A model generated the notes under the pieces. The model had not been told where the DNA came from and did not search any database. It saw nothing but the letters and a program-made list of their open reading frames with translations. Of a stretch of DNA of 61,343 nucleotides, positions 17,090 through 26,606 are shown in pieces. The position numbers and the translations under genes are program-made. Position 1 is the first letter of the stretch. Each line of letters starts with the position of its first letter. Origin of the DNA: an uncultured Thiohalocapsa sp. (GTDB lineage: Bacteria > Pseudomonadota > Gammaproteobacteria > Chromatiales > Chromatiaceae); NCBI RefSeq assembly GCF_913062725.1, contig NZ_CAJXWY010000023.1, positions 1 to 61,343 on the forward strand. Reading direction: 5' to 3'.

Positions 17090-18019
17090 GTGCAGAAAAT
17101 CAGTATCGTTGGCGCCGGACGGGTCGGTGAGACCACCGCCCAGATCCTGGCCGAAGAAGAGCTCTGCCGCGAAATCGCGCTCTACGACGTGCGCGAGGAC
17201 GTCCCCGAGGGTGTCGCGCTGGATATTTTTCAGACCGCGCCCTTCTTCGAGTTCGACTGCCGCCTCACCGGCAGCAACGACCCGGCCATCATGGCGGGCT
17301 CGGATCTCGTGGTGGTCACCGCGGGCTTTCCGCGCAAGCCCGGTATGTCGCGCTCGGATGTGCTGGCGGCGAACGTCAAGATCATCGACGAGGTCACCGA
17401 CCACATCCTGGCGCATGCGCCGCACGCGCGCGTGCTGGTGGTGTCGAATCCCGTCGACACGCTCACTTATCGCATCGCGCAGCGCACCGGTTGGGCGCGC
17501 TCGCGGGTATTCGGGCAGGCGGGCGTGCTGGACGCCTCGCGCATGGCCGCTTTCATCGCCGAGGAGACCGGCTTCTCGGCACTGGACATCACCACCATCG
17601 TGCTCGGCGGCCACGGCGACACCATGGTGCCCATGCCGCGCTATTGCACCATCAACGGCGTGCCGGTGGGCCAGTTCATTGCGCCGCAGCGGCTCGAGGC
17701 CATCATCGAGCGCACCCGCAAGGGTGGCGCGGAGATCTTGGCGTTACGTAAGAACTCCAGCGCCTACGACGCGCCGGCGGCGGCGGTGGCGGCGATGGTG
17801 GACGCCATCAGCAACGACCGCAAACGGCTCATGCCCTGCGTGGCACTGCTGGAGGGCGAATACGGCGAGCGCGATATCGCCATGGGTGTGCCTTGTGTAC
17901 TGGACGAGCGCGGTCTCGCGCGGGTGGTCGAGCTTGAGCTCGACGACCGCGAGCGCCGGGATTTCGCGCATTCGGTGGCGGCGGTGCGGGCGGATATCGA
18001 GCGCCTGGCGGCGCTCTGA
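17090..18019 (+). CDS. mdh: Malate dehydrogenase (LDH-like type)
   Basis: Interconverts malate and oxaloacetate with NAD+. The 309-residue product begins KISIVGAGRVG (NAD-binding GXGXXG at 8-13). It has the substrate loop GFPRKPGMSRSD with the arginine expected for malate rather than lactate, VSNPVDTLTYR, and the catalytic His175 in LGGHGDTMVP. This is the short LDH-like MDH (type 3), different from the E. coli-type enzyme. The start is the GTG at 17090, fixed by GGAGGAG at 17079-17085. The stop codon lies in the loop of a perfect 7-bp hairpin (18010-18026). Confidence 0.95.
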   Translation: MQKISIVGAGRVGETTAQILAEEELCREIALYDVREDVPEGVALDIFQTAPFFEFDCRLTGSNDPAIMAGSDLVVVTAGFPRKPGMSRSDVLAANVKIIDEVTDHILAHAPHARVLVVSNPVDTLTYRIAQRTGWARSRVFGQAGVLDASRMAAFIAEETGFSALDITTIVLGGHGDTMVPMPRYCTINGVPVGQFIAPQRLEAIIERTRKGGAEILALRKNSSAYDAPAAAVAAMVDAISNDRKRLMPCVALLEGEYGERDIAMGVPCVLDERGLARVVELELDDRERRDFAHSVAAVRADIERLAAL

Positions 18020-18026
18020 GAGCGCC
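18010..18026 (+). terminator. Hairpin spanning the mdh stop codon
   Basis: GGCGCTC (18010-18016), loop TGA, GAGCGCC (18020-18026). The loop is exactly the mdh stop codon. No T-run follows, so this is at most a transcript-stabilising or factor-dependent 3' structure. Confidence 0.3.
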
Positions 18027-18290
18027 TCCCGACCGCCGCGCGGCATTCTTCCTGCATGGGGAGTTGCCGCAACCCAGACCGGTGAGCGGATGGTGGGCAC
18101 AGTGGATCACCGGGCGTCGCCCTTGCCACCATGGGTATTCCCGGCTTTCCCGTAGGCCTTCCGTGCCCCTTCCCGGTCTGCTTTGACATCAATTGGCACC
18201 ATAGCAGTGCAAATCGGTGCGACCGCGGTGCCAAAGCTGTGAGAGGGCTGGGCGGCGCACGCAATCACTCCGCAGCCAGGAGTTATGTCC

Positions 18291-19586
<1,296 letters not shown>

Positions 19587-19838
19587 GCCCCGGTCACCGC
19601 CGGCCGTCGAGCGGCGCCGGGGACGTGCGGGAGGATGACCCGCCCCGGCGCGTCGACGCTCGTGTGGTGCAGGCGCCCTCCGCACGGCTGGACGGGTCGT
19701 GCGGCGCGATCAGCTTCGACGTCTCAGGCTGGCGGCGCATGGGAACAGGCGTTGGCTGCCTCGGCGTTGTCCGGGCCGAGACGCCGCGCCACGCGCAAGC
19801 GTATCCCGCGGCGGCGACCGACCTGAGCAGCGGCTCGC

Positions 19839-20555
19839 TCAAGAGGCCCTGATGACGGCCTCGCATGCTGCGCCATCGGCCAGCAGGGCGGCCAGCTCGT
19901 CGGCATCGATGCCGCGCTCCGGGCGTTCCGAGATCGGATCCAGCGGGGGCTGGCGGCGCGCCCGCCAAGGCAGTACCTGCAAGTGCACCGGAATGTCGCC
20001 GGCGACGAAGGCGAACACCGGACAGGTCTCCACGCTGCCGCTGGCGTAGCGCTGTACGGTCTCGCGCTCCTGCCACGGGATACGCCTGTCCATCAGTGCC
20101 ATCAACACCTCTTCGGGGCTGTCCGCGAACAGGCGAAGCTCAACACCGTGCTCGCGCGTGGCGGTGCCGCGCAGGGCTGACCCAACCAGACGCGGGCGGA
20201 AGTCGGCAAATTCGCGCATGGCGCTCAGGGCGTGCCGACGCAGGTCGATGAGACTGCGGGCACGCTCATCGGGCTCGAACAGTTGCTGCTGCTCCAGCAG
20301 GGCATTGTTGATCTCGGCGTTATCCGGCCAGCAGCGCTTGTCGGTGATACCGAGTCGTGCCGCCGCCTTGCGCCGCGCGCGGTCGAGACCGCTGGGATCG
20401 TGCTCGACGAGGATGCGCGCCGCCTCATAGGCGAGCCGGCGGCGCTGGTCCTGGCAGCGATGACGGCCGCCGCCCGATTCCGCGGTGCTGTGGCGACGCT
20501 TATGGCGCCGCGCGGTGGCCGCCGTGGCGGCCTTGGATCCCGATCGCCTGGGCAT
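19839..20555 (-). CDS. Conserved nucleotidyltransferase-like protein
   Basis: A 238-residue protein with a very basic, low-complexity N-terminus (residues 1-35). A helical region follows (RRLAYEAARILVEHD...RKAAARLGITD). Then comes the stretch FRPRLVGSALRGTATREHGVELRLFAD, which looks like the GS-X-loop and strand of a nucleotidyltransferase fold. This pattern matches a conserved proteobacterial family sometimes labelled nucleotidyltransferase or, misleadingly, UDP-N-acetylmuramate-alanine ligase. The paired acidic residues of the family are degenerate here (VELRLF where many members have DIDLQLF), so catalysis is doubtful. It is divergent from pilM, the place usually held by a penicillin-binding protein gene. 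Confidence 0.6.
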   Translation of the reverse strand: MPRRSGSKAATAATARRHKRRHSTAESGGGRHRCQDQRRRLAYEAARILVEHDPSGLDRARRKAAARLGITDKRCWPDNAEINNALLEQQQLFEPDERARSLIDLRRHALSAMREFADFRPRLVGSALRGTATREHGVELRLFADSPEEVLMALMDRRIPWQERETVQRYASGSVETCPVFAFVAGDIPVHLQVLPWRARRQPPLDPISERPERGIDADELAALLADGAACEAVIRAS

Positions 20556-20592
20556 AGAAGTCTTGCTCGGATAGCGCCACGCGGTTCCATGA

Positions 20593-20622
20593 TATACCCG
20601 TCGCAGCTGGGCGTTCGGTTTT
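20593..20622 (-). promoter_or_regulatory. Promoter-like segment sharing the repeat's tail motif
   Basis: On the minus strand this carries AAAACCGA and, after ten bases, GCGACGGGTATA, the same two blocks that end the 105-bp repeat. In the repeat the blocks are three bases apart. TATATC follows as a possible -10 for the nucleotidyltransferase-like gene starting at 20555, with a leader of about 30 nt. Confidence 0.35.
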
Positions 20623-20646
20623 TGCAGCCCGGATGGCGGTTCACCT

Positions 20647-20666
20647 TACCCTGATTTTTCAGGGTA
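20647..20666. promoter_or_regulatory. Perfect inverted repeat upstream of pilM (operator candidate)
   Basis: TACCCTGA (20647-20654), loop TTTT, TCAGGGTA (20659-20666). The 8-bp arms are perfect. The right arm abuts the predicted -35 of the pilM promoter, so a bound regulator would contact RNA polymerase. It might also form an RNA hairpin if transcribed from the opposite strand. Confidence 0.5.
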
Positions 20667-20695
20667 TTAAGTTCCAGGTGTCGGCGCAGTATGCT
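20667..20695 (+). promoter_or_regulatory. Predicted pilM operon promoter
   Basis: TTAAGT (20667-20672), a 17-base spacer and TATGCT (20690-20695). The start site would be near 20702, leaving a leader of about 100 nt before the pilM ATG. The match to consensus is moderate. Confidence 0.35.
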
Positions 20696-20800
20696 GTGGT
20701 GTACAGCGGTGCCGACCAAGGGGCATCGGCTTGGGCCGGGATAGCCGCTCGGTGGCTGCCGCTCGGGTATGGATGGGCTGGATCTAGCGTAACGACGCAG

Positions 20801-21874
20801 ATGTTCGGTTTTGCTCGCAAGCAAGCCTCACTTCTCGGCGTGGACATCGGCTCCACGGCGGTGAAGCTCATCGAGCTATCCCGGGGCGTTGGTCCCGCGG
20901 CGCAGCGCTATGGCGTGAAGGCCTTCACCCTCGAGCCGTTACCCGCGAACGCCGTCGTGGAAAGAAAGGTGGTCGACGTCGACGCCGTCGGGCGAGCGGT
21001 CCGGCGTGCGGTGGCGAAGAGCGGCACCAAGACCAAGCGCGTCGCCTGCGCGCTGGCGGACTCGGCGGTCATCACCAAGGTCATCGCCGTGGCGGCGTCC
21101 CTCTCGGATGCCGACATGGAGGCCCAGGTCCAGTTGGAGGCGGACCAGTCAATCCCCTTCCCGCTGGAAGAGGTCAACATCGACTTCGATCTCATCGGAC
21201 CATCGGCGAATCATCCGGACACGGTAGATGTGTTGCTGGCGGCCTCTCGCCGGGAGAACGTTGATGATCGGGTGGCTGTGCTGAAGCTGGCTGGGCTGAG
21301 CGCTGCGATTGTCGATGTCGAGGCCCATGCCATGGAGAACGCCTGCGCACTGTTGCTCGGTCGCGGCGGCGACGGGCAACAGGACCAGACCGTTGCGGTA
21401 GCCGATGTCGGTGCGACCACCATGACCCTGCATGTCCTGCGCGGCGGTCAGGTCGTCTACACGCGTGAGCAGAATTTCGGCGGTAACCAACTGTTGGACG
21501 CGCTCGAGCGTCGTTATCAGCTCGCCCGCTCGCAGGCGCTGGAGCGCTTGCAAAATCAGCGACTGCCGGAAAGCTTCACTCCCGATGTGCTGCGACCGTT
21601 CGAAGATGCGGTGGCGCAGCAGATTGCCCGCGCCCTCCAGTTCTTTTATTCGGCGAGCACCCATCACCGCACCGATCGGGTGCTGCTCTGTGGCGGTGGC
21701 GCGCGCCTCGAGAAGATCGACGACTTGGTGGCCGAGCGCCTCGGCGTGCCGGTCTCGGTGGCCGACCCGGTTGCGCCGATGGCCGTGGGCCCGGGCGTCG
21801 ATCCCGGCGCCCTGGCTCGGGCTGCGCCGTCCATGATGGTTGCCACGGGTCTGGCGTTACGGGCATTCGACTGA
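20801..21874 (+). CDS. pilM: Type IV pilus inner-membrane platform protein PilM
   Basis: Actin-like cytoplasmic ATPase-fold protein that binds the N-terminus of PilN and links the alignment complex to the pilus motor. The 357-residue product has the FtsA/PilM features LLGVDIGSTAVKLIEL, DVEAHAMENA, VADVGATTMTL, NFGGNQLLDAL and LCGGGARLEKIDDL. I chose ATG 20801 (MFGFARKQASLLG), the family start. It heads the pilMNOPQ operon; pilN begins two bases after its stop. Confidence 0.96.
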   Translation: MFGFARKQASLLGVDIGSTAVKLIELSRGVGPAAQRYGVKAFTLEPLPANAVVERKVVDVDAVGRAVRRAVAKSGTKTKRVACALADSAVITKVIAVAASLSDADMEAQVQLEADQSIPFPLEEVNIDFDLIGPSANHPDTVDVLLAASRRENVDDRVAVLKLAGLSAAIVDVEAHAMENACALLLGRGGDGQQDQTVAVADVGATTMTLHVLRGGQVVYTREQNFGGNQLLDALERRYQLARSQALERLQNQRLPESFTPDVLRPFEDAVAQQIARALQFFYSASTHHRTDRVLLCGGGARLEKIDDLVAERLGVPVSVADPVAPMAVGPGVDPGALARAAPSMMVATGLALRAFD

Positions 21875-21875
21875 C

Positions 21876-22481
21876 ATGGCGCGGATCAATCTGCTTCCCT
21901 GGCGTGAAGCGCAGCGCCGGCATCGGCAACGCGGTTTCCTGCTCGCCACGGGCGCTGCGCTGGTCGCGGTGCTGCTCGTAGGCCTGGGCGTGCGGGTGCA
22001 GCTCGAGCGCATGATCGCTGCTCAGCAGTCCCGTAACCAATTGTTGGAACAGGAGATAGCCCAGCTCAGCCAGCGCATTCAGGTCATCGAGCGACTGGCC
22101 GCGCGCAAGCGCGATCTGCTGGCCCGCATGGCTGTGATCCAACGCTTGCAAGCGAGTCGGCCGATGGTGGTTCACCTCTTCGACGAGTTGGTGACGACCC
22201 TTCCCGATGGCGTCTTTCTGACCGCCGTCAGCCAGCGCGACGATCGGGTCGAGGTCGAGGGGCGCGCCCGGTCCAATGCACGCGTGTCGGCCTTCATGCG
22301 CAACATCGATGCCAGTCGCTGGATCGCGGGCGCCAAGCTGCTCGTCATCGAAACCGAAGACCAGACGGGCACCGGCCTCAGCCATTTTCGGCTCAGCTTC
22401 AAACAACAGCCCCCCGACCACGATGCGACGCAAGCCGAACGCCCCGGGCTGCGGACATCGGCGCGGACCACGGCGGGTTGA
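21876..22481 (+). CDS. pilN: Type IV pilus alignment protein PilN
   Basis: Bitopic inner-membrane protein of the PilMNO alignment complex. The 201-residue product begins with the conserved cytoplasmic PilM-binding motif MARINLLPWRE. A single membrane segment (about residues 21-43), a coiled coil (Q-rich, about 45-95) and a small ferredoxin-like periplasmic domain follow. A Pro/Arg-rich tail of about 25 residues after FKQQ is unusual but short. It is tightly spaced after pilM. Confidence 0.94.
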   Translation: MARINLLPWREAQRRHRQRGFLLATGAALVAVLLVGLGVRVQLERMIAAQQSRNQLLEQEIAQLSQRIQVIERLAARKRDLLARMAVIQRLQASRPMVVHLFDELVTTLPDGVFLTAVSQRDDRVEVEGRARSNARVSAFMRNIDASRWIAGAKLLVIETEDQTGTGLSHFRLSFKQQPPDHDATQAERPGLRTSARTTAG

Positions 22482-22517
22482 GTCGCCGCACAGGTCCAAG
22501 GTTGCGGTAGACAAGGC

Positions 22518-23129
22518 ATGCAGCTCAGCGATCTTGCAGACCTGGAGCTCAACAATATCGGCGCCTGGCCGACCCTCCCGAAGGTCATGGTGGCGCTACT
22601 GCTCTGCGCGGGCATGGGCTGGGCTTGGCACACCTTCATCATACGGGACCAGCTCGCGCACCTGGCGCGGCTGGAGCAGCGGGAGCGCACGTTGCGCGCG
22701 AGCTTCGAGGACACACAACAGCAGGCCGCAAGCCTGGAAGACTATGAGCGCCAGCTCGCCGAGATGGAACAGTCCTTCGGCGCCATGGTACGCCAGCTGC
22801 CGGATCGCACCGAAGTGGCCGGGCTCCTGGTGGACGTCTCCGACACCGGGTTGGCCGCCGGGCTGGAATTCGAGCTGTTCGAGCCCGCCAGCGAGCAATT
22901 CGAGGATTTTTATGCAGAACTACCCATCCGCATACGGGTGACAGGTCGGTATCACCAATTCGGGCGCTTTATCAGCGGGCTCGCAGCCCTGCCGCGCATC
23001 GCCACCATTCATGATGTGCAGATCGCCGCCGCGGATGAGCGCCGTGGTGGTGCCGCTGCCGGGGGCGTCCTCAGCATGGAGGCCACGGTCAAGACTTATC
23101 GCTACCTTGAGGAGGGCGGGGGCCAATGA
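22518..23129 (+). CDS. pilO: Type IV pilus alignment protein PilO
   Basis: Partner of PilN in the inner-membrane alignment complex. The 203-residue protein has one transmembrane segment (about residues 23-40) and a periplasmic coiled coil (LAHLARLEQRERTLRASFEDTQQQAASLEDY). A PilO core follows with LPDRTEVAGLLVDVSDTG and PIRIRVTGRYHQFGRFISGLAALPRI. It begins 36 bases after pilN, and its stop overlaps the pilP start (ATGA at 23126). Confidence 0.95.
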   Translation: MQLSDLADLELNNIGAWPTLPKVMVALLLCAGMGWAWHTFIIRDQLAHLARLEQRERTLRASFEDTQQQAASLEDYERQLAEMEQSFGAMVRQLPDRTEVAGLLVDVSDTGLAAGLEFELFEPASEQFEDFYAELPIRIRVTGRYHQFGRFISGLAALPRIATIHDVQIAAADERRGGAAAGGVLSMEATVKTYRYLEEGGGQ

Positions 23130-23662
23130 TTGGTGCCGGCGGGCCCTCTGGCGTCGTCGTGCTGCTCGGTCTGACAGTCGTGCTCGCGGGCTGTGGAGCG
23201 CCCGACGACGCTGCGCTCGAGGCCTACGTCGCGGCGATCAACGCGCGTGTGCCGGAGCCGCTGGAGCCCGTTCCTGAGGTGGTGCAGGTGAAAGACTTTG
23301 TGTACGATCCCGGTGGCCGGCGTGATCCCTTCGAGCGCGACGAGCACACAGCCCAAGCGGCGGTACCTCCGCAGCCCGAGGGCGTGGCGCCCGACCCGTC
23401 GCGCCGGCGCGAGGCGCTGGAGCGGTTTGCGTTGGAGGCCCTGCGGATGGTGGGCACATTGGAGCTCAACGACACCCGCTGGGGACTCATCGTGACGCCG
23501 GAGGGCCTGCTGCACCGCGTGCGCGTCGGCAACTACCTGGGTCAGAACAATGGTCAGATCATGCGCATCACCCCCGCAGCCATCTCGCTGACGGAAATCG
23601 TCGGCGAAGGGTCGGATGGCTGGCGTGAGCGCCAGGCCAGCCTCTCCCTCGGGGAGCCATAA
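23126..23662 (+). CDS. pilP: Type IV pilus lipoprotein PilP
   Basis: Lipoprotein that bridges PilNO to the secretin PilQ. The 178-residue precursor has a lipobox LAGC with the lipidated Cys23. A disordered linker with VKDFVYDPGGRRDPFE follows, which is the conserved PilP region, then the C-terminal beta domain (MVGTLELNDTRWGLI, VRVGNYLGQNNGQIMRI). The start overlaps the pilO stop by four bases, indicating coupling. Confidence 0.95.
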   Translation: MIGAGGPSGVVVLLGLTVVLAGCGAPDDAALEAYVAAINARVPEPLEPVPEVVQVKDFVYDPGGRRDPFERDEHTAQAAVPPQPEGVAPDPSRRREALERFALEALRMVGTLELNDTRWGLIVTPEGLLHRVRVGNYLGQNNGQIMRITPAAISLTEIVGEGSDGWRERQASLSLGEP

Positions 23663-23685
23663 CCACGGCAGAGGTCACGCGCACC

Positions 23686-25962
23686 ATGTCTGCGACAACC
23701 GGCTCCAAGGCGCTCGCCTGCGCTGCTGACCACATCCAGGAGCGTGGCTCGCGCCGCCGACGGTGGTTGCTGGCCGCACTGGGCTTGCTGCTCGCCCTGT
23801 GCTGGATGGCCCCGATGGCAGCTCCGATGGCAGCGCCGGTCCTGCAGGATGTGCAGTTCGCGTCCTTACCCGGCGACCAGGTGGAGATCGCGCTCGTCTT
23901 CTCCGCTCGCGCACCGACGCCGGAGGACTTTGTCACGGCAAATCCCGCACGGATTGTCATCGATTTCCCCGGGGCGAGCAGCGCGCTCACGCGCAGGTCC
24001 ATCCCCATCGGTCTGGGCGATGCCCAAACCGTGGTCGCCATCGAGGCGGGTGACCGCACGCGCGTGGTCATCAATCTGAGCAAAGCCGTCCCCTACGCGC
24101 TGAATGCCCAGGATAACCGTGTCACCGTGTCACTGGATCCGGATCGGCCGGCGCCCCTGCCCGACCCGATGCGACCCGCCGGCATCCCCGAGCCCCGCCG
24201 CCCGGCACCTCAGCCGCAGGTCCCGCAGGGCATGATCGAGGCGATCGACTTTCGCCGCGGTGTCGACGGTGAGGGACGTGTGCTGATCACGCTGCCGTCT
24301 GCCGACACCCAGGTGAGCGTGCGGCGGGAAGGTCGGCGCGTCGTCGCAGAGATTACCAACACCGGGCTGCCACAACGGTTGTTGCGGCGTCTCGATGTCG
24401 TTGATTTCGCAACGCCGGTGACAGCGGTGGAATCGCGCAGCATCGGCGCTGATGTGCGCGTGGATGTGGAAGCCGCCGAGCAGTACGAGTACCTCGGATA
24501 CCGGACCGGCAGGCTTTTCACGCTCGAATTCCGCGCCCTGAATCCCGCCGAGAAGGCGCAGCGCGAGCGCGAGCAGATCGTCTACGCGGGGGAGCGATTG
24601 TCGCTCAATTTCCAGGACATCGAGGTGCGGGCGGTCTTACAGCTGCTCGCGGACGTCACCGGTCTGAATCTGGTGGCCAGTGATACGGTGCGCGGCAATG
24701 TCACGCTCCGACTCAAGAATATCCCCTGGGATCAAGCGCTCGACATCATCCTCAAGATCAAGGGGCTGTCCATGCGTCGGGCAGGCAATGTCATCATGGT
24801 GGCGCCGACGCAGGAGATCGCCGCCCAGGAAAAACTGGAGCTGGAATCGCAGCAGCAAATTCAGGAGCTTGCGCGGCTGCGCTCGGAGTTCATCCAGGTG
24901 AATTATGCCAAGGCCGCAGATGTCGCTGCACTGCTCAAGTCCGAGGATAACAATCTGCTCACGCCCGAGCGCGGCAGCGTCACCGTCGATGCCCGCACCA
25001 ATACGCTGCTGGTGCGAGACACGGCGGCCCGGCTGGAAGAAGTCCGTCGGCTCGTGAACCGTCTGGATGTGCCCGTGCGGCAGGTGATGATCGAAACGCG
25101 GGTGGTGATCGCCAACGATGACTTCGCCCGCGACCTCGGTGTGCGCTTCGGACTCTCGACGTCCATGGGCGATGACCAGCGCAACGAGCTTCTGATCGCC
25201 GGCGGCCGGCCGGGATATGCGCCGAGTGCAGACTACGACGCCGGACCGTTCTTCGGCAGCGCGACGCAAGAAGGCGAGACCATTACGGGTGATCCGACGG
25301 GCCAGCGTGCGCGCTTCAATTCCATCGTCGAGCTCCCCGACGGCGGCGGACTGCCGTCGCTGATGGTCAACCTGCCTGCCAACGCCAACCCTTCCGGCGC
25401 CTTCAACTTCATGCTCGGCAAGGTGGGCTCGCATCTGATCCAGCTGGAGCTCTCCGCCATGCAGCGTGAAGGACGCGGCGAAGTGGTGTCCTCGCCGCGA
25501 GTGGTCACCTCCGATCAGAGCGAGGCCGTGATCAAGGTCGGCACCGAGATCCCTTACCAGGAACAAACCGGCGGTGCCAGCGGCGGCACCGCGGTGGCAT
25601 TCAAGGAGGCGGTGCTGAAGTTGGAGGTGACCCCGCACATCACCCCGGATGATCGCGTCATCATGGATCTGGAGGTCAACAAAGATCAGCCGGACTTCTC
25701 GAGCACGGTGTTGGGCGTGCCGCCGGTGGATACCCGGTCGGTGAGCACCTCGGTGCTCGTCGACAACGGTGAGACCGTGGTGCTGGGCGGCGTCTACGAG
25801 CGCGATAAGACCTACGCCAAAGAACAGGTGCCGTGGCTGGGCAATCTGCCCGTGCTCGGACGGTTGTTCAAAAACGAGCAGCGGCAGGCCAACAAGAGCG
25901 AGCTGTTGATCTTCGTCACCCCCAAGGTGTTGCAGGATGAGCTCTCCACACCCTGGGACTAG
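23686..25962 (+). CDS. pilQ: Type IV pilus outer-membrane secretin PilQ
   Basis: Forms the outer-membrane channel for the pilus. The 758-residue precursor has an extended signal peptide (basic run RRRRW then a hydrophobic core, residues about 23-45) and an AMIN domain binding peptidoglycan (VQFASLPGDQVEIALVF). A second AMIN-like region follows, then N0/N1 domains (LNFQDIEVRAVLQLLADVTG, VNYAKAADVAALLK). The C-terminal secretin domain has GEVVSSPRVVTSDQ, VLVDNGETVVLGGVYE, VPWLGNLPVLGRLFKN and ELLIFVTPK. Length and domain order are normal. It closes the pil cluster; aroK follows after about 120 bases. Confidence 0.96.
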   Translation: MSATTGSKALACAADHIQERGSRRRRWLLAALGLLLALCWMAPMAAPMAAPVLQDVQFASLPGDQVEIALVFSARAPTPEDFVTANPARIVIDFPGASSALTRRSIPIGLGDAQTVVAIEAGDRTRVVINLSKAVPYALNAQDNRVTVSLDPDRPAPLPDPMRPAGIPEPRRPAPQPQVPQGMIEAIDFRRGVDGEGRVLITLPSADTQVSVRREGRRVVAEITNTGLPQRLLRRLDVVDFATPVTAVESRSIGADVRVDVEAAEQYEYLGYRTGRLFTLEFRALNPAEKAQREREQIVYAGERLSLNFQDIEVRAVLQLLADVTGLNLVASDTVRGNVTLRLKNIPWDQALDIILKIKGLSMRRAGNVIMVAPTQEIAAQEKLELESQQQIQELARLRSEFIQVNYAKAADVAALLKSEDNNLLTPERGSVTVDARTNTLLVRDTAARLEEVRRLVNRLDVPVRQVMIETRVVIANDDFARDLGVRFGLSTSMGDDQRNELLIAGGRPGYAPSADYDAGPFFGSATQEGETITGDPTGQRARFNSIVELPDGGGLPSLMVNLPANANPSGAFNFMLGKVGSHLIQLELSAMQREGRGEVVSSPRVVTSDQSEAVIKVGTEIPYQEQTGGASGGTAVAFKEAVLKLEVTPHITPDDRVIMDLEVNKDQPDFSSTVLGVPPVDTRSVSTSVLVDNGETVVLGGVYERDKTYAKEQVPWLGNLPVLGRLFKNEQRQANKSELLIFVTPKVLQDELSTPWD

Positions 25963-26080
25963 AGGCACGACGTCGGCCGGGTGGAGGCGGCGGTGATGCC
26001 CACACCCGTGCCTGATGGACGCTGTGTTGCTTGCCGGACACCCTTGCCCGCAGCCGCCAAATCTGGCATACCTTGTGGCT

Positions 26081-26605
26081 ATGATACGACCACAGAACAT
26101 CTTTCTTGTCGGCCCCATGGGCGCCGGCAAAAGCACCATCGGCCGCCAGCTCGCCCAGTCTCTGGGGTATGAGTTCCAGGACAGTGATCAAGAGATCCAG
26201 CGCCGCACCGGTGTGGACATCGCCACGATTTTCGAGTTCGAGGGCGAAGAGGGCTTCCGCAACCGCGAGCGCGCGGTCATCGAGGAACTGGCGCAGCAGG
26301 ACAATATCGTGCTGGCCACCGGCGGCGGTGCCGTCATGGTGGCGGAGAACCGCCAGCAGCTCGCCGCCCGGGGCCTGGTGATCTACCTGCATTGCAGCCC
26401 GGAGCAGCAGCATGCGCGCACGTCGCGCGACCGCAGTCGTCCGCTGTTGGACACGGAAGACCCGCAGCAGCGGCTCAAGGACCTGATGACCGAGCGCGAG
26501 CCGGTGTATCGGCAAGTGGCGGATATGGTGGTCTCCACGGAGCGTCGTGGCACCTCGTCGGTGGTGAAAGAGATTCGCCGGCGGCTCGAAGAGGAAGATC
26601 TCTGA
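26081..26605 (+). CDS. aroK: Shikimate kinase
   Basis: Phosphorylates shikimate in aromatic amino acid synthesis. The 174-residue P-loop kinase has Walker [10 protein letters not shown] (11-19), the shikimate-binding [11 protein letters not shown] and [16 protein letters not shown] and the lid Arg in [10 protein letters not shown] chose ATG 26081 ([11 protein letters not shown]), the family start. aroB follows one base after its stop. Confidence 0.96.
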   Translation: MIRPQNIFLVGPMGAGKSTIGRQLAQSLGYEFQDSDQEIQRRTGVDIATIFEFEGEEGFRNRERAVIEELAQQDNIVLATGGGAVMVAENRQQLAARGLVIYLHCSPEQQHARTSRDRSRPLLDTEDPQQRLKDLMTEREPVYRQVADMVVSTERRGTSSVVKEIRRRLEEEDL

Positions 26606-26606
26606 C

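Noticed and set aside
18183..18211. Perfect TTGACA upstream of gltA
   Set aside because: No -10-like hexamer 16-18 bases downstream, so I did not call a promoter.
24637..26139. Long minus-strand frame over pilQ
   Set aside because: Antisense shadow of a well-supported secretin gene; composition biased to His/Arg/Gly and no domain visible.
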